NCBI GenBank assembly: GCA_023701085.1
Contig: JAMPXR010000130.1
Coordinates: 1-6,880 of the forward strand
Length of the DNA: 6,880 bases
Reading direction: 5' to 3'
From: Ramlibacter sp.
GTDB lineage: Bacteria > Pseudomonadota > Gammaproteobacteria > Burkholderiales > Burkholderiaceae_C
The notes below the pieces were generated by a model. That model worked only from the letters and a program-made list of their open reading frames with translations. It did not search any database and had not been told where the DNA came from. Made by a program: the position numbers and the translations under genes. How positions within the stretch are numbered: position 1 is the first letter of the stretch; each line of letters opens with the position of its first letter. Positions 1 to 5,317 of the stretch are shown piece after piece.

Positions 1-791
1 AATGCGTTGTATTCGCCCTCGTCGTAGACGCGATTGGTCTGGAACGTGTGCATGATGTAGTGCTCCATCATCCCGCGGGTGATGCCCATCGTGTCGTACA
101 GCATCTCGCGCGCCACCTTGGCCACTGAAATGCCGTCCTTCGGATACAGGGCCAGGCCGTTGGCCAGCGCCTGCACCTCGGCATCGAGCTCGTCGGCGGG
201 CACCACGCGGTTGATCAGGTTCCAGTCGAGCGCCTGCTGCGCCCCGATCTTCTTGCCCGTCAGACACAGGTCGAGCGCCTTGGTCAGGCCGCAGCGCGCC
301 ACCATGATCGGCATCAAGGTCAGCCCCGCCAGTCCGAGCCGTTCCTCGACATGGCCGAATTCGCAGCCTTCCTCGGCGATCAGCAGATCGGCGTGCATGG
401 CGATGCTGAAGGCCACGCCCAGGCAGTACTTGTGCATCTGGACGATGGTGAGCTTCTTGCACAGCAGAACCTTGCGGAAGAACTCCTGGAACAGGCTTCG
501 ATCGAAGTTGATCTTCACCCGCATCGGGACTTTCCCAGCCTTCTCGCCCGGCTTCGGCTCCTTCATCCCGTAGACGAAACCGACCTGGTCCAGCGGCGCG
601 CCGGCACTGAAACAGCGGCCGGCGCCTTTCATGATGATCACCTTGACCTCGTCATCCTCCTCGGCCTCGGTGATGGCCCGGCCCCAGCCGATGAACATCT
701 CTCGCGTGACGGTGTTGAGCTTGTCGGGGCGGTTCAGGGTGATGGTGGCGATCGCACCGTTTGTCTCGTAGATGATCTGTTCGTAGTCCAT
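1..791 (-). CDS. Enoyl-CoA hydratase/isomerase (crotonase) family protein, 3' end cut by window
   Basis: Reads from ATG at 791 off the left edge: 263 codons visible, stop not seen. It is recognisably a crotonase: an N-terminal strand segment followed by LNRPDKLN (19-26), first oxyanion loop CFSAGAPLD (60-68), second oxyanion segment CLGVAFSIA (123-131), and FGHVEERLGLAG (145-156). Family members hydrate, isomerise, cleave or hydrolyse acyl-CoA thioesters in the cytoplasm. Aligned by eye to rat mitochondrial hydratase, Glu149 matches catalytic Glu164, but the Glu144 position is Ser129 and the GGG turn is G-V-A, so Val126 sits at the Gly141 position. The stretch between the two loops is roughly 15-20 residues longer than usual. 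Ser at the Glu144 position is also seen in hydratase-lyases such as feruloyl-CoA hydratase-lyase. A GAGGA Shine-Dalgarno (802-798) stands 6 bases before the ATG, and the gene follows the CoA-transferase by 29 bases, so it is probably the fourth operon gene. Family certain; reaction and substrate unknown. Confidence 0.9.
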   Translation of the reverse strand, partial: MDYEQIIYETNGAIATITLNRPDKLNTVTREMFIGWGRAITEAEEDDEVKVIIMKGAGRCFSAGAPLDQVGFVYGMKEPKPGEKAGKVPMRVKINFDRSLFQEFFRKVLLCKKLTIVQMHKYCLGVAFSIAMHADLLIAEEGCEFGHVEERLGLAGLTLMPIMVARCGLTKALDLCLTGKKIGAQQALDWNLINRVVPADELDAEVQALANGLALYPKDGISVAKVAREMLYDTMGITRGMMEHYIMHTFQTNRVYDEGEYNA

Positions 792-820
792 GGTTTTTCC
801 TCGTGTGTTGCTGCGCCGCG

Positions 821-2038
821 CTACTCCAGCACCCCGGATGTGAGCAGCTCGACGAATTCCTCATCCGACTTTCCGAGCAGTTGCGTCAGCACGGTCTCGT
901 TGTGTTCCCCCAGGCAGGGGCTGGGCAGGCGCGGCTGCGCCGGCGTGGCCGACAGGCTGATGCTGCTGCCCAGGTGCGTGAACCGGCCCATCTCGGGATG
1001 CTCGATCGGCCAGAAAAGTCCGCGCGCCGCCAGTTGCGGATCCGCCAGCAGATCGGCCGCGTTCTGCAGCACGCCCGCCGGCACGCCGGCCGCCTGCAGG
1101 CGCGACATCGCCTCGGCAGGATCGAGCCGTGCGACCCAGCTCCCGATCAAGGCATCGATCTCGGACTCGTGCGCCTTGCGTTGCGCCAGCGTGGCGAAGC
1201 GCGGATCCACCGCGCGTTCGGGCGCGGCGATCACCTCGCACAGGCGGCGCCACTGGTCGTCGTCGAGCGCAGCCACCGCGCACCAGCGGTCGGCGCCCAG
1301 GCCGGCATAGACGTTATGCGGGGCGGCCCTGCCGCTGGCGTTGCCGCTGCGCTGCGGTTCGCGTCCGTTCGCGGCCCGGTCCAGGACCGCGGGCAGGAAG
1401 AACCCGATCGCCGTCTCGAACTGCGCCAGGTCCAGCAACTGCCCACGGCCCGTGCGATCGCGCAATTCCAAGGCGGCGATCAGCGCCGCCGCCATGAAGC
1501 GCGGACCGATGCCGTCGGTGTATGCGCTCACGCCGACGGGAAGCGGGTCGCGGTCGGGCCAGCCGATGAAGTTCGGGATACCGACAATCGCCGCGAGCAC
1601 CATGCCGAACGCGGCGAGATTGCGGTACGGTCCGTCGATCCCGAACCCGTTCTGCCGCGCCATGATGATGTCCGGCTTGATCGCCTGCAGCGCTTCGTAC
1701 CCCAGGCCCCAGCGGTCCATGACCCCCGGCGTGAAGTTCTCCATGACGATGTCCGCCCTGCCGACCAGCTCGCGCGCCAGTTCGAGGCCGCGCGGGTGCG
1801 CCATGTTGAGCGAGACGCTCAGCATGTTGGCGCTGAAGTGGTTGAAGTAGCCGCTGCGGTCGAGGCCGGCGCGGCCGTCCTTGAAGGGCGCGGAAATCCG
1901 CGTCACGCAGGGGCGGTGCCGGGTTTCGACCCGGATCACCGTCGCGCCATAGTCCGCCAGGAACTTCAGCGTCAGGGGCCCCACCATCGCCCAGCTGAAT
2001 GCCACCACCGTGACATCGGAAAACACCTTGGGCTCCAT
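821..2038 (-). CDS. Class III (CaiB/BaiF, formyl-CoA-transferase-like) CoA-transferase, catalytic-type subunit
   Basis: 405 residues from ATG 2038, the usual family length. It moves CoA from an acyl-CoA donor to a carboxylic acid through an aspartyl-acyl anhydride intermediate. Visible family marks are the N-terminal FLADYGATVIRVE (26-38), MENFTPGVMDRWGLGYE (99-115), TGRGQLLDLAQFE (196-208) and a C-terminal GLFWPIEHPEMG (340-351). Counting 21 residues back from the TGRGQ threonine, as in formyl-CoA transferase where Asp169 is catalytic, lands on Asp175 in AYTDG, so the nucleophile is present. Start choice: Met at 2038 has a strong Shine-Dalgarno GAGGAG 8 bases upstream; an alternative in-frame ATG at 2059 would add seven residues (MSRGADA) and lies 2 bases after the preceding stop. 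The open frame continues far upstream to 2884, but that part only shadows the neighbouring gene. The second CoA-transferase just upstream suggests a two-subunit enzyme. Substrate unknown; a dicarboxylate or branched acid would fit the mutase context. Confidence 0.92.
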   Translation of the reverse strand: MEPKVFSDVTVVAFSWAMVGPLTLKFLADYGATVIRVETRHRPCVTRISAPFKDGRAGLDRSGYFNHFSANMLSVSLNMAHPRGLELARELVGRADIVMENFTPGVMDRWGLGYEALQAIKPDIIMARQNGFGIDGPYRNLAAFGMVLAAIVGIPNFIGWPDRDPLPVGVSAYTDGIGPRFMAAALIAALELRDRTGRGQLLDLAQFETAIGFFLPAVLDRAANGREPQRSGNASGRAAPHNVYAGLGADRWCAVAALDDDQWRRLCEVIAAPERAVDPRFATLAQRKAHESEIDALIGSWVARLDPAEAMSRLQAAGVPAGVLQNAADLLADPQLAARGLFWPIEHPEMGRFTHLGSSISLSATPAQPRLPSPCLGEHNETVLTQLLGKSDEEFVELLTSGVLE

Positions 2039-2046
2039 CGCGTCGG

Positions 2047-2052
2047 CTCCTC
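2047..2052 (-). promoter_or_regulatory. Shine-Dalgarno that decides the start of the second CoA-transferase
   Basis: On the minus strand GAGGAG lies 8 bases before the ATG at 2038. The upstream in-frame ATG at 2059 sits in front of this element and has no comparable purine-rich site, only a GGGGTGGT run overlapping the preceding gene's end. This favours initiation at 2038. Translational coupling from the upstream stop at 2062 could also permit the 2059 start. Confidence 0.6.
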
Positions 2053-2061
2053 GCGACATAT

Positions 2062-3312
2062 TCAGACCACCCCGGCCTGGCGCAGTGCGCCCAGCCGCTC
2101 GACCGACACCCCCAGCTCCGCGTAGACCTCGGCGTTGTGCTGTCCGATCCCGGGCGCGGCGAAAGCCGTATCGGTGTCGGCCACCGACGACGTGACGTAG
2201 CGGCGCGGCATCGGCAGGCTGGCGCCGATCCGTGGATGCGGCAATTGCATCCAGAAATCTCGCTCGGCGAGGTTCGGATCGTCCAGCAGGTCGGCCATGG
2301 AGAACAAGGGGCAGACCGAGATGCCGCGCTCGACCGCCGCCGCGAGCACTTCCTTCTTCGTGCGGGTCGCGAAGAAATCGGCGATCGGCGCTGAAAGGCG
2401 GTCCACCAGTTCCTGCGTGGCGCTGGCCATGTCGAAGCTTTCCCACGCGAAACCGTTCAGGTCCGCGGCGCCGTGGCCCTCCTCGTTCATCCAGCGCACC
2501 AATTGGCGGCAGGTCTTGGCGCCTTGCTGGCCGCCCAGCATGAAGAAAAAGACGAAGCCGTCGCGGCACGGCCAGACCTGGCGCTGCGTGACGCCGCTGC
2601 TGCCGCCGCTGCGCAGCGTGCCCACGCGCGTGCTCAATCGTTGGCTGAGCTCCCAATACGGAATCGTCGTTGCCAGGAACCATGCCGCGCTGTGTTGCAT
2701 CGAGACGTCGACTTGCTGGCCACGGCCGGTACGACGCGCGTGCCGATAGGCGATCAGGCTGCCGACCGCGGCGTCGGCGCCGGCCTGCATGCACGCCTGC
2801 GGCAGTCCCACGTTGACCGGCGGACGGTCGGCGTCGCCGGTGAGCAGCAGATGGCCCGCCATGCCCATGATGACGAGGTCGCACGCGCGATAGTGCGCGT
2901 AGGGGCCGATCTGCCCGAACGGCGAGACGCGAGTCAGCACGATGCCCGGCTTGACCGCCGCCAGCGACTCGTAGCCCAGGCCGAGGCGCTCCATCTCGCC
3001 GGCACCGAAGGATTCGATCACGACGTCGGCCGTCCTGACCAGGTCCAGCAGCAGCGCCCGCCCTTCGGCCGATTCGAGATTCAGCGTGATACCGCGCTTG
3101 TCCGCGTTGTAAGCCGTCCAGTACAGGCTGTTGTCCGGACCCGCAATATCGTGCCAGAAGGGACCCTGGCCGCGCGACGCGTCCCCACCGGGCGGTTCAA
3201 CCTTGATGACGTCGAATCCCAGGTCGGCCAGCATCTTGCCGCACAGGAAGGCGCGCGCATTGGTCAGGTCCAGTGCCCGACAGCCGCGCAGCATGCGCTC
3301 GTTGCGACTCAT
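2062..3312 (-). CDS. Class III CoA-transferase homologue lacking the catalytic Asp (probable partner subunit)
   Basis: 416 residues, full family length. CaiB/BaiF marks are plain: CRALDLTNARAFLCGKMLADLGFDVIKVEPPGGD in outline at 11-44 (key residues L13-D15, G32, V35, K37-E39), YNADKRGITLNL (68-79), ESFGAGEMERLGLGYE (100-115), TGRGQQVDVSMQ (195-206) and a C-terminal ERDFWMQLPHP (350-360). The position of the catalytic Asp (21 residues before the TGRGQ threonine) is Cys174 in QACMQAG; the nearest acidic residue, Asp180, is six residues further on. A classical aspartyl-anhydride mechanism therefore looks unavailable in this chain unless the local alignment is shifted. The next gene is a paralogue that keeps Asp175. 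Two-subunit class III enzymes are known, for example benzylsuccinate CoA-transferase BbsEF, so this may be a structural or substrate-binding subunit. GAGGG (3321-3317), overlapping the upstream stop, serves as ribosome site 4 bases from the ATG. Family assignment firm; role inferred. Confidence 0.9.
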   Translation of the reverse strand: MSRNERMLRGCRALDLTNARAFLCGKMLADLGFDVIKVEPPGGDASRGQGPFWHDIAGPDNSLYWTAYNADKRGITLNLESAEGRALLLDLVRTADVVIESFGAGEMERLGLGYESLAAVKPGIVLTRVSPFGQIGPYAHYRACDLVIMGMAGHLLLTGDADRPPVNVGLPQACMQAGADAAVGSLIAYRHARRTGRGQQVDVSMQHSAAWFLATTIPYWELSQRLSTRVGTLRSGGSSGVTQRQVWPCRDGFVFFFMLGGQQGAKTCRQLVRWMNEEGHGAADLNGFAWESFDMASATQELVDRLSAPIADFFATRTKKEVLAAAVERGISVCPLFSMADLLDDPNLAERDFWMQLPHPRIGASLPMPRRYVTSSVADTDTAFAAPGIGQHNAEVYAELGVSVERLGALRQAGVV

Positions 3313-3319
3313 CGCACCC

Positions 3320-3742
3320 TCACGCCAGCGCCCGCTTCACCAGGTCATGGCGCAGATCCTGGATGGCAGCCTGCAAGTCGGCTTCGGGCGGATAGACCCG
3401 ATCGAAACCGAGCTTCTTGAATTTCACCTCGTCGTCGGCGAAGTCGTGACGGCCCACGCCCAGGATGCCGCCGATGTACAGCAGCACGTGGCCGATTCCG
3501 GCCTCCACGCAGCTCTCCTTGAAGCCGGTCACATCTGTTTCGGCCATGCCGTACAGGGAACTCATCAGGATCGCATCGGCATTGGTCTCGACAGCGGCCC
3601 GGATGAACTCCTCCGGCGGGGTCAGGATGCCGAGCTCGACGACGTGAAAGCCAGCCTCGCGAAACGCGCGCGAAAGAATCTTGGTGCCGATGACATGCGC
3701 ATCGCCCCCCACGGTTCCGGTGATCACTGTCGCTTGTTTCAT
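3320..3742 (-). CDS. glmS: Glutamate mutase S (sigma)-like cobalamin-binding subunit
   Basis: 140 residues, close to the 137 of clostridial glutamate mutase S (symbol as used there; not the glucosamine synthase). It binds adenosylcobalamin base-off/His-on and forms the B12-binding half of (S)-glutamate/(2S,3S)-3-methylaspartate mutase. The motif D-x-H-x-x-G is intact (Asp14, His16, Gly19), at the same numbers as in the clostridial protein. Also present are VVELGILTPPEEFIRAA (34-50), SSLYG (61-65), LLYIGGILGVG (87-97) and GFDRVYPP (112-119), all typical of GlmS and distinguishing it from the DGHDRG domain of methylmalonyl-CoA mutase. Start: ATG 3742 matches the family N-terminus. A TTG at 3847 would add 35 residues with no family likeness; upstream of 3742 an AAGGAAAG lies about 12 bases away, a modest ribosome site. 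First gene of the operon, with the CoA-transferase starting 7 bases after its stop. The catalytic E subunit is not adjacent, so the true substrate may differ from glutamate. Confidence 0.92.
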   Translation of the reverse strand: MKQATVITGTVGGDAHVIGTKILSRAFREAGFHVVELGILTPPEEFIRAAVETNADAILMSSLYGMAETDVTGFKESCVEAGIGHVLLYIGGILGVGRHDFADDEVKFKKLGFDRVYPPEADLQAAIQDLRHDLVKRALA

Positions 3743-3857
3743 GTCTCGGCACTTTCCTTTTCTAACTTCGCGCGTGGCGGCGGGATTGCCGCGCCGCACC
3801 GGCCCGCCGTCGCTGAACGCTGCCTGGGCACGCCCCACGACGGCCAACGGTTTTGAC

Positions 3858-3874
3858 GATTATGAGTCATAATC
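3858..3874. promoter_or_regulatory. Perfect 17-bp palindrome, probable operator
   Basis: GATTATGA-G-TCATAATC: two exact 8-base arms around one central base, AT-rich in a GC-rich genome and placed in a divergent promoter region 51 bases before the glmL start. A smaller palindrome, TCCT-T-AGGA (3873-3881), abuts it. The site overlaps CATAAT hexamers facing both ways, so a bound dimer could control both the mutase/CoA-transferase operon and glmL. It contains a T-N11-A core compatible with LysR-type sites, and GntR- or TetR-type dimers are equally possible. The regulator is not in the window. Confidence 0.6.
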
Positions 3875-3887
3875 CTTAGGAATGCAA
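3859..3887 (-). promoter_or_regulatory. Candidate promoter for the glmS operon
   Basis: On the minus strand TTGCAT (3887-3882), a 17-base spacer, then CATAAT (3864-3859): three of six and five of six matches to the sigma-70 consensus. The -10 falls inside the palindrome, consistent with repression by the bound regulator. It would start transcription near 3852, about 110 bases before the glmS ATG. Hexamer matches of this quality occur by chance, so support is limited. Confidence 0.35.
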
Positions 3888-3925
3888 CACGCACCCTTCA
3901 ACTCATTTCTGCAAGTGCCATCACG

Positions 3926-5293
3926 ATGACTTCAACGGGCTGCAAAGTCCTGGTCGACATCGGCAGCACCTTCACCAAGGCGGTGGCGGTCGACATCGAA
4001 CGCAAGGCGGTCCTTGCGACCGTCAAGGCGCCCACCAGCGCGGACACCGACGTGCGCATCGGCATCGACCAGGCGATGCGAGCCTTGCGGGGCGCGACCG
4101 GCGCCCGCGCGGGCACCGACGTCCTCGCGTGCAGCAGCGCCGCCGGCGGCCTGCGGATGATCTCGGTCGGCCTCGTGCCGCAGCTCAGCTCGGAAGCGGC
4201 GCGGCGGGCGGCGCTGGGCGCGGGCGCCAAGATGGTCGGTCACTACAGCCACGAACTCGGCGCTTGCGAGCTGGCTGCGATCGTCGCGTCGCGGCCCGAC
4301 ATCATCCTGCTCGCCGGCGGCACCGATGGCGGCAACCAGAAGGTCATACTTCACAACGCAGCGGCCCTGGCGGCTTCGGCGCTCCGGGTTCCGGTCGTGA
4401 TCGCGGGAAACAGGTGTGCCCGCGACGAGATCGTGGCTCTTTTCTCCGGCACCGGCGTGCCTTTCAAGTGCGTCGACAACGTGATGCCGGAGATCGGCGT
4501 GCTGCAGGTCGACCCTTGCCGGCAGGCGATCCGCGAAGTTTTCATCGACAACATCGTGCATGCCAAGGGCCTGGACCAGGCGTTGTCATCGCTGGGCGGC
4601 ATCGTCATGCCCACGCCGGCCGCGGTGTTGTCGGCCGCGGTCCTGCTGGCCCACGGGCACGGGACCGAGCCCGGCCTGGGCGAGATCGTCCTGATCGATC
4701 TGGGCGGGGCCACGACGGACGTGTATTCGGTGGCACGCGGCCAGCCCACGCGCTCCGACGTCACCCTGCATGGCCTGCCCGAGCCATTGGCCAAGCGCAC
4801 GGTCGAAGGCGACCTCGGGGTGCGGCACAACCTGGACACGCTGATCGAGCTGTGCCGCGCGCGGGGCTGCGATACCGACCCGGCGATCGCCGCGGCGTTC
4901 CGTGCCCGCGTCCAGCGCATACCCGACAGCGCGGACGAACACGGGTTCGACGCCGCTCTGGCGAAGGTGGCCGTCGAGGTCTCGTTCGAACGCCACGTCG
5001 GCCGCGTGGAGACGCGTTACGGCGCGCACGGCGAAATAGCGGTCCAGATCGGGAAGGACCTGTCACGCGTCGCCACCGTCATCGGCACCGGCGGCCCCAT
5101 CGTCCATGGAAGCAGCCCGGGCACCACGCTGCGGGGTGTTCTGGCCGGCAGCGGCGACCCCCGGTTGCTCAAGCCGGCAAGCGCAAGGCTGCTGCTGGAC
5201 GAGAGCTATCTGATGTTCGCGATGGGGCTGCTCGCCGGCAGCCACCCCGAGCTGGCTCTTATGCTCATGAAACGCCACTTGCGCGAGCTCTGA
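3926..5293 (+). CDS. glmL: GlmL/MutL-type ATPase, B12-mutase reactivation/chaperone protein
   Basis: 455 residues of the ASKHA (actin/Hsp70/sugar kinase) fold, the usual length for GlmL. This family accompanies glutamate mutase and other B12-dependent mutases and is thought to exchange damaged cobalamin using ATP. Visible nucleotide-binding marks are phosphate-1 loop VDIGSTFTKA (10-19), the GlmL-typical CSSAAGGLRM (69-78), LLAGGTDGGN (128-137), phosphate-2 loop LIDLGGATTDVYSV (256-269) and adenosine motif IGTGGP (386-391). The ATG at 3926 places the phosphate-1 loop at the normal N-terminal distance. No good Shine-Dalgarno precedes it and no alternative in-frame start exists nearby, so translation may be weak or depend on a short leader. 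It is transcribed divergently from glmS, whereas clostridial glmL lies between glmS and glmE in one operon. A shared palindrome lies between the two genes. Family confident; client enzyme not identified here. Confidence 0.93.
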   Translation: MTSTGCKVLVDIGSTFTKAVAVDIERKAVLATVKAPTSADTDVRIGIDQAMRALRGATGARAGTDVLACSSAAGGLRMISVGLVPQLSSEAARRAALGAGAKMVGHYSHELGACELAAIVASRPDIILLAGGTDGGNQKVILHNAAALAASALRVPVVIAGNRCARDEIVALFSGTGVPFKCVDNVMPEIGVLQVDPCRQAIREVFIDNIVHAKGLDQALSSLGGIVMPTPAAVLSAAVLLAHGHGTEPGLGEIVLIDLGGATTDVYSVARGQPTRSDVTLHGLPEPLAKRTVEGDLGVRHNLDTLIELCRARGCDTDPAIAAAFRARVQRIPDSADEHGFDAALAKVAVEVSFERHVGRVETRYGAHGEIAVQIGKDLSRVATVIGTGGPIVHGSSPGTTLRGVLAGSGDPRLLKPASARLLLDESYLMFAMGLLAGSHPELALMLMKRHLREL

Positions 5294-5317
5294 AGCGGCC
5301 GGATCAAGACCCGCCGC

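Larger units (their letters stand above)
3743..3925. promoter_or_regulatory. Divergent promoter region between glmS operon and glmL
   Basis: 183 bases separating the two start codons. The half next to glmS (about 3766-3850) is GC-rich and shows no convincing gene; it would form a leader of roughly 110 bases if transcription starts near the palindrome. The half next to glmL (about 3851-3915) is distinctly AT-richer and holds the 17-bp palindrome and the promoter-like hexamers. I see no regulator gene or recognisable cobalamin riboswitch in it. Confidence 0.7.

Noticed and set aside
803..2125. 440-residue open frame on the plus strand, antisense to the second CoA-transferase
   Set aside because: Typical GC-rich shadow frame: Arg, Ala and Gln-rich, no recognisable domain, and opposite a clearly conserved gene.
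2039..2884. Upstream extension of the second CoA-transferase frame to a 687-residue protein
   Set aside because: The added part overlaps the first CoA-transferase in another frame, is Arg/Ala/Gly-rich with no family likeness, and a good ribosome site marks the start at 2038.
3863..3870. TGAGTCA core resembling the eukaryotic AP-1/GCN4 site
   Set aside because: It is the centre of the bacterial palindrome; the match is coincidental in this clearly bacterial context.
3743..3925. Cobalamin riboswitch ahead of the B12-related genes
   Set aside because: I could not find a recognisable B12-box or the multi-helix layout, and mutase genes are not typical targets.
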